Assembly: GCF_000521215.1 (NCBI RefSeq)
Contig: NZ_KI928927.1
Coordinates: forward strand, 94,440-158,439
From: Labrenzia sp. DG1229
GTDB taxonomy: Bacteria > Pseudomonadota > Alphaproteobacteria > Rhizobiales > Stappiaceae
Length of the DNA stretch: 64,000 nt
Direction of reading: 5' to 3'
The notes under the pieces are model-generated. The model ran no database searches. It was not told the DNA's origin and saw only the letters and a list, made by a program, of their open reading frames with translations. This document shows, piece after piece, positions 47,645 through 55,486 of this stretch (position 1 is its first letter; each line of letters opens with the position of its first letter). The position numbers were made by a program, and so were the translations under genes.

Positions 47645-48799
47645 ATGATGGCAATGGCCACCGAAGCGACAGAATTGATGCAGACGCCACTTCACGATCT
47701 CCATCTGGAGCTCGGCGCACGCATGGTTCCGTTCGCGGGTTACACAATGCCGGTGCAGTACCAGAACGGCATACTGGCCGAGCACCTGCTCACGCGCAGC
47801 AAGGCCGGGTTGTTCGATGTGTCTCACATGGGACAGCTTGTTCTCGTCGGGCCGGACCACGAGACGACAGCACACGCACTCGAAGCGTTGACCCCATCCA
47901 GTTTCGTCGACCTGCCTCGCGGGCGGCAGCGTTACACTGTCCTGCTCAACCGCGAAGGCGGTGTCATCGACGATCTCATGGTGACACGACCTGAAACTGA
48001 CGCGGAAGACGGGCGTCTTTATCTGGTCGTCAACGCGGCGCGTAAAGAGGTTGATATCGCGCATCTTCGGGAAAATCTGTATGACGCGGTCAGGCTCGAA
48101 GTCATCGAGGACCGGGCGCTAATTGCCGTACAGGGGCCGGAAGCTGTCAGTGCTGTCGCGGCACATGCTCCGGAAGCAGCGAACCTCGCGTTCATGTCGG
48201 CATGTTCCACGCAATTTGACGGCATTGATTGTCAGGTCGGACGTGCCGGTTACACCGGTGAAGACGGCGTGGAATTGTCGGTTCCGGCCGGGGCTGCCGA
48301 ACCGATCGCCCGCGCACTGCTGGCTGACGAGCGTATTGACTCGGTCGGCCTGGGAGCGCGTGACAGTCTTCGGCTCGAGGCAGGCCTGTGCCTTTACGGT
48401 CACGATCTTGATGAAACAACATCACCGGTCGAAGCAAGCATAACTTTCTGCTTGCAGAAACGCCGGCGTGAGGAGGGCGGCTTTCCGGGAGCGGACCGTA
48501 TTCAACGGGAATTGAAGAACGGTCCGGGCCGGGTCCGGATCGGCGTCAGGCTCGACGGCAGGGTTCCCGCCCGCAACGGTGCGGAGATCGCGCAACCGGA
48601 TGGGCCGGTTATCGGCACCGTCACCAGTGGCGGCTTTTGCCCCGTGGTCGGCGCGCCTGTTGCGATGGGATATGTCCCGGCCGGGTTTGCAAAGACCGGC
48701 ACCGGATTGGAGCTGATCGTCCGCAATCATCGTCTGCCGGCAACGGTTTCAGATATGCCCTTCGTGTCAAATCGCTACTATCGCAAATCAAACCCTTGA
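47645..48799 (+). CDS. gcvT: Glycine cleavage system T protein
   Basis: 384 residues; tetrahydrofolate-dependent aminomethyltransferase of the glycine cleavage complex. Family blocks: HLELGARMVPFAGYTMPVQY, KAGLFDVSHMGQ, GGVIDDLMVTR, ALIAVQGPEA, GRAGYTGEDGVELSVP and GLGARDSLRLEAGLCLYGHD. Two neighbouring ATGs (47645, 47648) follow GAGG at 47637. It is the first gene under the glycine riboswitch. Confidence 0.96.
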   Translation: MMAMATEATELMQTPLHDLHLELGARMVPFAGYTMPVQYQNGILAEHLLTRSKAGLFDVSHMGQLVLVGPDHETTAHALEALTPSSFVDLPRGRQRYTVLLNREGGVIDDLMVTRPETDAEDGRLYLVVNAARKEVDIAHLRENLYDAVRLEVIEDRALIAVQGPEAVSAVAAHAPEAANLAFMSACSTQFDGIDCQVGRAGYTGEDGVELSVPAGAAEPIARALLADERIDSVGLGARDSLRLEAGLCLYGHDLDETTSPVEASITFCLQKRRREEGGFPGADRIQRELKNGPGRVRIGVRLDGRVPARNGAEIAQPDGPVIGTVTSGGFCPVVGAPVAMGYVPAGFAKTGTGLELIVRNHRLPATVSDMPFVSNRYYRKSNP

Positions 48800-48823
48800 A
48801 CAATCGAGAGGACGGATAAGGAC

Positions 48824-49195
48824 ATGACCACCTATTACTCCAAGGATCACGAGTGGATTTCAGTTGACGGAGGCATCGCAACAGTCGGCATCACCTCATA
48901 TGCTCAAGAACAGCTCGGTGACGTTGTTTATGTCGAGTTGCCGGATGCTGGCACCGAACTCGCCCAGGGCGACGAAGCGGGTGTCGTGGAGTCCGTGAAG
49001 GCAGCAAGTGAGGTCTACGCACCGATTGACGGTGAAGTGGTCGAGGCCAACGAAGTGCTTTCCGATGAGCCAGGGAAAGTGAACGAGGACCCGGAAGGCG
49101 CTGCCTGGTTTCTGAAAATGAAGGTTGGCAATGAAAGCCAGCTTGCCGAACTCTTGGACGAAGCAGGCTACAAGGCCTTTGTCGGGTCTCTTTGA
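48824..49195 (+). CDS. gcvH: Glycine cleavage system H protein
   Basis: 123 residues; lipoyl carrier that shuttles the aminomethyl group between the P, T and L proteins. [20 protein letters not shown] is the N-terminal strand set and [19 protein letters not shown] contains the lipoylated Lys. The 24-base gap to gcvT holds GAGAGGACGGATAAGG. gcvP, usually the next gene, is absent from this locus. Confidence 0.97.
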   Translation: MTTYYSKDHEWISVDGGIATVGITSYAQEQLGDVVYVELPDAGTELAQGDEAGVVESVKAASEVYAPIDGEVVEANEVLSDEPGKVNEDPEGAAWFLKMKVGNESQLAELLDEAGYKAFVGSL

Positions 49196-49198
49196 ACC

Positions 49199-49684
49199 AT
49201 GGCAGGGCACTACTATACGGCTCAGGTGGAGTGGGCATGCGACGGCGACTATGCAGCCAATGCTTATTCCCGAGGCCATATCTGGCGTTTTGACGGCGGC
49301 CTGGAGGTACCGGCAAGCGCATCACCGACTGTGGTCGCTCCACCACATTCAATAGAGGCGGCCGTTGATCCGGAAGAAGCTTTCGTGGCCGCGATTTCTT
49401 CTTGCCACATGCTCTGGTTTCTCGATCTGGCCCGGCGGGCGAATTTCAATGTCGCCAGTTATCGGGATCACGCGGAGGGCGAAATGAGTCGCATTGGTCG
49501 TGGCAAGATGGCCATCACCAAAGTGGTTCTGCGTCCGGAAATCACTCTGATCGCCAGGGAACAACCCGACGAAACCTGGTTAACCGACATGCATGAAAAG
49601 GCGCACGACGTCTGCTTTATCGCCAATTCCGTCAGTTGCGAGATTGTCATTGAGCAGGGGCCGGTAAAGCTGATCGCCCCCTAG
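49199..49684 (+). CDS. OsmC/Ohr family protein
   Basis: 161 residues. OsmC-fold with VDPEEAFVAAISSCHMLWFL, holding the first reactive Cys, and HDVCFIANSVSCEI, holding the second. The family reduces organic hydroperoxides or binds thiols with lipoyl-dependent reductants; Ohr/OsmC enzymes can use lipoylated proteins, which would suit its place next to the lipoyl protein GcvH. It starts three bases after the gcvH stop, so it is under the riboswitch too. Confidence 0.9.
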   Translation: MAGHYYTAQVEWACDGDYAANAYSRGHIWRFDGGLEVPASASPTVVAPPHSIEAAVDPEEAFVAAISSCHMLWFLDLARRANFNVASYRDHAEGEMSRIGRGKMAITKVVLRPEITLIAREQPDETWLTDMHEKAHDVCFIANSVSCEIVIEQGPVKLIAP

Positions 49685-49716
49685 GTCTCCAGAAGCCAAT
49701 TCGGATTGTGTCATGC

Positions 49717-49740
49717 TGCCCCGGCCCTTGTGCCGGGGCA
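49717..49740 (+). terminator. Strong hairpin after the gcv operon
   Basis: TGCCCCGGC (49717-49725) and GCCGGGGCA (49732-49740) form a perfect nine-base stem with a six-base loop, 33 bases after the osmC-family stop. No T run follows, so it may stabilise the message end or work with Rho. Confidence 0.6.
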
Positions 49741-49837
49741 CTTGCATTTAACAAACCTCTCCCGGGAAATGGGACTCTGATGCTGCCTGGAAGGACAACA
49801 CCCTTACTTGGAAACCAGATTTACAGACTTTTTATAT

Positions 49838-49874
49838 TGACAAATATATTGTCATTATGACAGTAACCATGTCA
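49838..49874. promoter_or_regulatory. Double inverted-repeat operator for the MarR gene
   Basis: TGACAA-ATATA-TTGTCA (49838-49854) and TGACA-GTAACCA-TGTCA (49858-49874) share the TGACA/TGTCA half sites. Their centres are 20 bases apart, two helical turns, and both lie directly upstream of the marR start at 49887, beside a TATATT promoter element. Autoregulation by the MarR protein is the simplest reading. Confidence 0.65.
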
Positions 49875-49886
49875 AGTGAGGGTGTC

Positions 49887-50354
49887 ATGAAGAAATCCGT
49901 GGAATTGTATGAAATTGTCCGGCTTATTCGCCCGGTTCACCGCCGCCTGGCGCGCGCTGTGGAAGCGAAGCTGAACGGGACCGGTGTCACCGTCGGTATG
50001 CGCGCGGTTATGGAGATCCTCGACGAGGCAGGACCGTTGTCGGTTCCAGAAATCGGCCGGGTCCTGTTCCTGACGCGCCAGCAGATCCAGTTGATCGTGA
50101 ATGCTCTCGAGGAAGCAGGTGTTGTTGAACGGCAATCCAATCCCGCACACCGGCGTTCACCGCTCTTTTCCCTGACAGACCATGGCAAGACGGTTTTTGG
50201 AGAAATCAGGGCTCGGGAAAATGACGAGATCGATGCAGTCTGCGAGCTTTTTTCAGCAGACGATATTCTGGCAACGCAACGCGTCCTCTGCGCCATGCTC
50301 GACCACTTTGCAGAGTTTGAGGACGATCCGGATCGTCCCAAGACGCTGGAGTAA
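49887..50354 (+). CDS. MarR family transcriptional regulator
   Basis: 155 residues. Winged-helix repressor fold: helices around RPVHRRLARAVEAKL, then LSVPEIGRVLFLTRQQIQLIVNALEEAG (recognition helix) and the wing RRSPLFSLTDHGK. ATG 49887 follows GAGGG by four to five bases; earlier ATGs at 49857 and 49869 would put the operator inside the gene. Ligand unknown. It precedes an isochorismatase-like gene by 21 bases and probably controls it together with itself. Confidence 0.88.
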   Translation: MKKSVELYEIVRLIRPVHRRLARAVEAKLNGTGVTVGMRAVMEILDEAGPLSVPEIGRVLFLTRQQIQLIVNALEEAGVVERQSNPAHRRSPLFSLTDHGKTVFGEIRARENDEIDAVCELFSADDILATQRVLCAMLDHFAEFEDDPDRPKTLE

Positions 50355-50375
50355 TTCTGAAGCAGGAGAAGTACC

Positions 50376-51029
50376 ATGTCCGTCCTTTGGAGTATAATCG
50401 GTGGCCTTGTTTTGCTGTTGGTGGCGTTGTTCGGCTATGTCGGGTTTTTCGTCAGGAAGCTCGGCACGCCAACGAAAGGGGAGTTGATCAACCTGACTGA
50501 AAGGCCGTCCAAAGCGCTCCTCATCATCGACGTTCAGGAAGATTTCACGCGCAACACCGGCAAACATAGCTTCGATCCGCAAGTTCGGGACGCGGCATTG
50601 AAGGTCATGAATCAGGAAATCGCTGAGGCCCGGTCTCACGGCAGCAAGGTTGTTTTCGTAAAGAACATTTTTCGGGACTGGCCCGTCATCCAGATGATGA
50701 AACTTGTGGCCGGCGGCATCGGAACACCGGGCCGGGAAGGTCTGAAGTTCGACCGTGACATTGTTGTCGGAGACGCGCCGGTATTTGAAAAATCCGTTGG
50801 AGACACTTTCTCAAATCCCGATTTCGAGACCTGGCTCGCCGAAAAGAAGATCGGGCGTCTGACATTGGTTGGCCTGGATGCGTGCCATTGCGTCCAGCTG
50901 ACGGCGAAGGGGGCACGCTCGCGCGGTTATGACGTGGAAATCCGCGAACCCGCGACCCTGACCGCAACGCCCGCGAAATGGCCTTCCTTGAAAAGCGAAC
51001 TTGACGCGGCAGGGGTCGTGGTTTGTTGA
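50376..51029 (+). CDS. Membrane-anchored isochorismatase-like hydrolase
   Basis: 217 residues. An N-terminal transmembrane helix (IIGGLVLLLVALFGYVGFFV) anchors a cysteine hydrolase domain with catalytic Asp in LLIIDVQEDFTRN, Lys in VFEKSVGDTFSN and Cys in LVGLDACHCVQLTAKGA. The family includes isochorismatase, nicotinamidase and N-carbamoylsarcosine amidase. Anchoring of this fold is not common. Substrate unknown; its pairing with MarR suggests a small aromatic or amide compound. Confidence 0.85.
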   Translation: MSVLWSIIGGLVLLLVALFGYVGFFVRKLGTPTKGELINLTERPSKALLIIDVQEDFTRNTGKHSFDPQVRDAALKVMNQEIAEARSHGSKVVFVKNIFRDWPVIQMMKLVAGGIGTPGREGLKFDRDIVVGDAPVFEKSVGDTFSNPDFETWLAEKKIGRLTLVGLDACHCVQLTAKGARSRGYDVEIREPATLTATPAKWPSLKSELDAAGVVVC

Positions 51030-51129
51030 GCCCTTCGTCCGACCGACAAACTGTGACCTTTGCGAAGATGGCGTCCTGTGGCAGGTTTACCGTGCGATAT
51101 CTCGCTTATTCCATTTCGTCGGAGGTTCT

Positions 51130-53182
51130 ATGTTTCGACCACTTGTTTTTGCAATTACAGCATTATCCGTTTTTTCCTCTCATTCCCTGGCCGCTGACAA
51201 GGTCGCAATTGTGTTCGACGGTTCGGGCTCCATGTGGGGCCAGATCGAAGGCCGTACCAAGATTGAAATCGCACGCGATGCCATGACAAATGTTTTGGGA
51301 ACGCTTCCAGCTGACCTGGAACTGGGGCTCTTTGCCTATGGACATCGTGAAAAAGGCAATTGCGCTGATATCGAGCTGATCGTTCCCCCGGCAACCGGGA
51401 CCGGTGCGGCCATCAAGGCAGCAACAGACAGGATCACGCCCAAAGGAAAGACGCCGTTGTCTGCATCGGTGCGCCAGGCCGCCGAAACCATGCGCTTCAC
51501 GGAAGACAAGGCGACCGTTGTGCTCGTCACGGACGGGATTGAGACCTGCAATGCGGATCCCTGTGCTCTTGGCAACGAACTTGCGCGGCTCGGCGTGAAC
51601 TTCACCGCACATGTGATTGGCTTTGGCTTGAGCGAGGAGGAAGGACGCCAGGTCGCCTGCCTGGCGGAAAACACCGGAGGTCTTTACATCCAGGCCGGCA
51701 GCACGGCGGAACTTTCCGATGCGTTGACCGCAACAGTCGAGACGGCTCCCGTGGAAGAAACTGCGGCTGAGCCGGCGCAACTGCCGGAAGCGTTGCTTGA
51801 GGCACCGGACGAAGCCGAGATCGGTTCACGGATTGAAGTCGTCTGGCAGGGTCCGGGTGGTCGGTACGACCAGATCGAGTTGCATGACCCGATGGCACGG
51901 GGAGGAGAGGGAAAGCGCCTGCGCTCGAAAGCGATCGTGAACGGTGACTTTGACAACAACCAAGTCACCATGACTGTGGTGACCGATCCCGGCACGTATG
52001 AACTGCGTTACTGGGACGGCACAGGTCGCCAGATCCTGACGACACGTGCGATCGACGTGATCGCGGCCGAGGTGGCCCTGTTCGCCCCGTACGAAACCGC
52101 CATGGCCCGGCCGGTGACCGTGGAATGGATCGGCCCCGGAGGCCGTTACGACGCGGTGCAACTCTATGACGCGTCCGCACGCGGCGGCGAGGGCAAGGTT
52201 CTGCACAACAAGCGCCTGCGCAACGATGATTTCGACAACAACAAGGTGACTCTGCCGACACCGGCAAAACCGGGCGCATATGAGCTTCGTTATTATGCTG
52301 GGGAAGACAAGACCGTTCTGGCGACACGTTCACTGGACATCATCGAAGCTCCGGTCACGCTTGAAACGGAAGAAGCGGCTGAAGCCGGCAAGCCGATTGT
52401 CGTCGACTGGGTCGGTCCGGGAGCACGGTATGACAGTGTTCGGCTGGTCGATCCGGCGAACGGCAAGAAACTCCATGAAAAACGACTGCGCAACGACGAT
52501 TTCGACAATCAGAGAGTAACCTTGCCGGGACCGGTCAAGGCTGGGCCTTATGAGTTGCACTACTACAACGGGGACAACAAGGCTGTGCTCGCCACCGTGC
52601 CTGTCGAGGTGACCGCGGCAGTCGTTGCACTCGAAGCTCCCGACCAGATCGGTCAGGGGCGCCATGTCACCGTCATCTGGACCGGCCCCGGTGCACGCTA
52701 CGACAGCGTACAGTTCTTTGACCCGCGGGCGCGCGCCGGTGACGGCCGACGTTGTTCATCAAAAACGACTGCGTAATGACGATTTCGACAACAGCAAGGT
52801 CACATTGCCGAGCGCGGCAAAACCGGGCGACTACGAGTTGCGCTACTACAATGGTGACAACAAGACGGTGATGCTGACACGTCCGATTGCTGTCGTTCCG
52901 GTTGAAATCGCGATTGAAGGGCCGGAGAGTGTTGAAACGGGGACGACGTTCTCTGTCTCCTGGAAAGGGCCCGGGGCCCGGTATGATTCGGTACAGATCT
53001 GGGACCCTACAGCACGTGGCGGCAATGGCAGAGCTGTATTTGAAAGGCGCGTATGGTCGGGAGACATTGACGCCCAGACCGTCAATCTGAACGCCCCGAA
53101 GGAAGCCGGTGATTACGAGCTTCGCTATTTCAACGGCGATAACAAGGCTGTACTCGTCACCCGGCCACTATCGGTTCAGTAG
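51130..53182 (+). pseudogene. VWA-domain protein with five tandem modules, frameshifted
   Basis: The ATG at 51130 has GGAGG five bases upstream. A signal peptide (RPLVFAITALSVFSSHSLAA) precedes a von Willebrand A domain with the MIDAS motif FDGSGSMWG and the later TDGIETC. From 51796 five modules of 90-94 residues follow. The first frame stops at 52774-52776 inside module 4; the second frame carries on from 52748 (DVVHQKRLRNDDFDN) to 53182. One extra C at 52746-52747 causes the break; removing it gives a continuous product of about 683 residues. Exported, likely periplasmic or surface located. Function unknown. Confidence 0.88.
51796..53182 (+). repeat. Five tandem Ig-like modules within the VWA gene
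   Basis: Units begin at 51796, 52078, 52360, 52630 and 52913, with lengths 282, 282, 270, 283 and 270 bases. Each contains GPG(G/A)RYD, a DP-containing strand, a (N)DDFDN motif (degenerate in the fifth) and Y-E-L-(R/H)-Y followed by an L-x-T segment. The 283-base unit is the one with the inserted base. The pattern suggests beta-sandwich domains made by duplication. Confidence 0.85.
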
Positions 53183-53240
53183 ACGTCAGGCCTTTCGAAA
53201 AGCCGGCGGGGCCTGCGCCCCGCTGGCAGGGCGTATTCGG

Positions 53241-53945
53241 TTACCGGGTAGATTGCAAAAGGGTCTCGGTCTCGGCCGTCAGCATTAATCCGGTGATCCA
53301 GCTGCCTTTTTTCAACAAAAAGGCACGCAGAAGCATTGCATAATCGTCAGTAACCGCATTCGCTACCGAGGGGCGCACAGCCAAAGCAGACCGCCAGCGC
53401 CCGACCCGGGGAAGGTCTTTGAAAATTCCAAGGTCGGTGAACGTCTCGAAGACATCGAAATAGCGAAAAACCGGGCCGAAGGCGGCATCGACGATAGAAA
53501 ATCGGTCTCGATCGAAAAAAGGACCCGTTGCATCAATTCGGGTATCAAGATGCTCGAATTTCGATCGCAGGGCATGCTTCGCGTTTTCGAAACTCTGTTC
53601 ATCAGCTGCGCTGTAAAGAGTGCCAATCCCGTTCAGGATCTGCGAAGCGAATTCGACGTAAGCGCGATGAGTTGCGCGCTCAACTGGATCGTCAGGATGG
53701 AGTCTTTCGGCTTGTGTTTCGTCGATGAACTCCACGATCGGTGCCGATTCGAACAGGTACCTGTCGTTACCGGTTTTCAGCAAGGGGACCTTTCCAAGTG
53801 GTGAAGCGGCCTTGAACCAGTCTGGCTTGTCCGAAAGATCGATGTAGGTTCGGTCGAATGGAATGGACTTTTCCGCAAGAACGATGGCCGCCCTTTGAAC
53901 GTATGGGCAAAGACTGTGGCTGATCAGGGTGAAGGGGTATGTCAT
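53241..53945 (-). CDS. Glutathione S-transferase family protein
   Basis: 234 residues. Thioredoxin-fold N-terminus YPFTLISHSLCPYVQRAAI with a CPYV redox motif (omega/glutaredoxin-like active Cys), KVPLLKTG with the cis-Pro and YLFESAPIVEFIDE for glutathione binding, then an all-helical domain. ATG 53945 has AAGGAG six bases upstream, a strong choice; the frame runs on upstream without homology. Divergent from a MarR regulator with shared operator sites. Confidence 0.92.
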   Translation of the reverse strand: MTYPFTLISHSLCPYVQRAAIVLAEKSIPFDRTYIDLSDKPDWFKAASPLGKVPLLKTGNDRYLFESAPIVEFIDETQAERLHPDDPVERATHRAYVEFASQILNGIGTLYSAADEQSFENAKHALRSKFEHLDTRIDATGPFFDRDRFSIVDAAFGPVFRYFDVFETFTDLGIFKDLPRVGRWRSALAVRPSVANAVTDDYAMLLRAFLLKKGSWITGLMLTAETETLLQSTR

Positions 53946-53960
53946 GTCAAACTCCTTTTT

Positions 53961-54020
53961 AATGCACTTGCATTTAAGTAGATGCAGATGCATTGAAATA
54001 CAAGATTGATGCAGATGCAT
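53961..54020. promoter_or_regulatory. Three operator copies between GST and MarR genes
   Basis: AATGCA-CT-TGCATT (53961-53974), ATGCA-GA-TGCAT (53982-53993) and ATGCA-GA-TGCAT (54009-54020) are palindromes of the same form. The centres are 20 and 27 bases apart. They fill the 95-base region between the divergent starts at 53945 and 54041, so a MarR protein bound here could repress both genes. Confidence 0.75.
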
Positions 54021-54040
54021 TAAAGTTCTATGCGTTGACC

Positions 54041-54490
54041 ATGACTGAAAACCTGAAAGACCGGCATTCTCCGGACGTGATGGAAAGTTGGGCGCGGCTG
54101 CAACGGGCAAGTGGTGCAGTTCTCTCCCGCGTGGAAGTTCACCTGAAGGCCGAGGGTTTCCCGCCACTTGGCTGGTATGATGTTCTTCTGGAACTGCGGC
54201 GTGCGGGCGGGGTTGGCCTCAGGCCCGTCGATATTGAGAAGCGAATGCTTCTGGCGCAGTATAACGTCTCCAGGCTGATCGAGCGGCTGGTTGCGGCCTC
54301 CTACGTGGACAAGAGACGGGCTCCGGATGATGGTCGAGGGGTGATGGTTTGCTTGCGACCGGAAGGTGAGGCACTGCTCGAGAAGATGTGGCCGGTCTAC
54401 CGCGAAGCGGTCGAAGTCGAGTTTGCGGCGCATCTGGACGAGGAAGAGGCTGAAACGCTCTGGAAATTACTGGGCAAGTTGTTGCCCTGA
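54041..54490 (+). CDS. MarR family transcriptional regulator
   Basis: 149 residues: SWARLQRASGAVLSRVEVHL (dimer helix), PPLGWYDVLLELRRAG, LRPVDIEKRMLLAQYNVSRLIERL (helix-turn-helix) and the wing VDKRRAPDDGRGVMVCL. This looks like the group that senses redox or phenolic signals next to GST genes. ATG 54041 is chosen since earlier starts would read through the operator block. No strong ribosome-binding site is visible. Confidence 0.9.
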   Translation: MTENLKDRHSPDVMESWARLQRASGAVLSRVEVHLKAEGFPPLGWYDVLLELRRAGGVGLRPVDIEKRMLLAQYNVSRLIERLVAASYVDKRRAPDDGRGVMVCLRPEGEALLEKMWPVYREAVEVEFAAHLDEEEAETLWKLLGKLLP

Positions 54491-54655
54491 AAACGAGGAT
54501 AATTTTCGAATAATTGCATGATTGACGTTTCGCAAACTTGATTTCGACGGGCGCAGATTGGTTGGTGACAGATGATACCCCTGATAAGAGTAAGCAACAG
54601 GAAGCTGACCGACCTGACGCACCAGTTGCTGTCCAAACGAAGGCTGACAGCGCAT

Positions 54656-55240
54656 ATGACCGACCCGCTTGATATCGATAGTCGTCAGGACCTGCCGCAG
54701 GAGTGGCTTTTTCTTCTCCGGGAATACCCCAGGAATGAGTGGCTGGAGCATGGCAATCTTGGCCCGTTGACGAATTTCTGGCTCAACCGTCATGACGGTT
54801 TCCGCAATTTCGGCAACACCCTGATTTCCATGTTGCGCCAGTTTCGGGAAGGCCAGATTCCACCCGAAAGGTTTGGAGGCATGTTCGCCCCGCAGCTCCA
54901 GCATTTCCTCACCGAATTGCACAATCATCACATGATCGAGGATCACCACTATTTTCCCGTCTTCATGGAGGCGGAAAAACGCTTGCTCCCTGGCTTTGAG
55001 CTTCTGGAAAACGATCATGAGGTCATTCATCACCGCATCGAGACGGTGATCGGCAGCGCCAATGAACTGATCGGTCAGCTGCAGGAGGGCGATCGGGACG
55101 CAATTCGGCGGGCCTCGGACAATTATGCGGCGACCAGCGATTTGCTTCTCATGGGGCTCAAGCGGCATCTTGCCGATGAAGAGGATCTGATCGTCCCGAT
55201 CGTACTTTCTCGAGGCGAAAGTGAACTGGGTCTGTCTTGA
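54656..55240 (+). CDS. Hemerythrin HHE domain-containing protein
   Basis: About 194 residues. A four-helix hemerythrin-like bundle with metal-binding histidines and acids in LHNHHMIEDHHYFPVF, LLENDHEVIHHRI and LKRHLADEEDLIVPIVL. The N-terminal part (WLEHGNLGPLTNFWLNRHDG) adds another His-rich helix. The family binds di-iron for O2 or NO sensing or storage. ATG 54656 and ATG 54572 are both possible starts; neither has a clear ribosome-binding site. Confidence 0.85.
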   Translation: MTDPLDIDSRQDLPQEWLFLLREYPRNEWLEHGNLGPLTNFWLNRHDGFRNFGNTLISMLRQFREGQIPPERFGGMFAPQLQHFLTELHNHHMIEDHHYFPVFMEAEKRLLPGFELLENDHEVIHHRIETVIGSANELIGQLQEGDRDAIRRASDNYAATSDLLLMGLKRHLADEEDLIVPIVLSRGESELGLS

Positions 55241-55289
55241 GACAAATGCGAAACTGACACGGTCATGAAACTATCCTTTAAACATCCGG

Positions 55290-55318
55290 CTTGACTCTGG
55301 GTGCCGGATAAAGCATCT
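55290..55318 (+). promoter_or_regulatory. Candidate promoter for the tyrS leader transcript
   Basis: CTTGAC (55290-55295) and GCATCT (55313-55318) are 17 bases apart, an arrangement like the rhizobial CTTGAC-N17-CTATAT, though the -10 matches at only three of six positions. The start of transcription would fall at about 55325-55328, on the ATG of the leader ORF at 55327. Confidence 0.45.
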
Positions 55319-55326
55319 AAAATGGC

Positions 55327-55392
55327 ATGACCAAGATCGCAGCATCCTTCGCGTATTTTTATTACGTCACCGACATACCGGCGGCTGCGTAG
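55327..55392 (+). CDS. Tyr-rich leader peptide upstream of tyrS
   Basis: 21 codons from ATG 55327 to TAG 55390-55392. Tyr is at residues 10, 12 and 13 and Phe at 8 and 11, in the run FAYFYYV. There is no ribosome-binding site upstream and the predicted transcript start coincides with the ATG, so it may be translated as a leaderless message. The Tyr codons lie 14 bases before an antiterminator segment, as needed for ribosome stalling to control the terminator ahead of tyrS. Leaderless leader peptides are known for trpL in Sinorhizobium. Confidence 0.7.
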   Translation: MTKIAASFAYFYYVTDIPAAA

Positions 55393-55446
55393 GATCTTGC
55401 TCACTTGATCGAAACCTAAAAAAGCCGCCGCGTCAGGCGGCTTTTT
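55338..55446 (+). terminator. Transcription attenuator of tyrS
   Basis: Segment 1 CGCAGC (55338-55343) pairs with segment 2 GCTGCG (55384-55389). Segment 2, as CGGCGGCT (55379-55386), also pairs over eight bases with segment 3 AGCCGCCG (55423-55430). Segment 3 in AAAAGCCGCC (55420-55429) pairs with segment 4 GGCGGCTTTT (55436-55445), closing a terminator that ends in TTTTT at 55446. The 1:2, 2:3 and 3:4 pairs are mutually exclusive. A ribosome stalled at the Tyr codons leaves 2 free to pair with 3; one at the stop codon covers 2 and lets the terminator form. Confidence 0.8.
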
Positions 55447-55486
55447 GGTTTCAAGGGCTCCTGGCGGGGAAACCAGGAAGCCGAGA

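Noticed and set aside
53993-54040. Upstream TTG start for the MarR gene next to the GST
   Set aside because: It would place two operator copies at or inside the coding region and lacks a ribosome-binding site; the ATG at 54041 fits family length.
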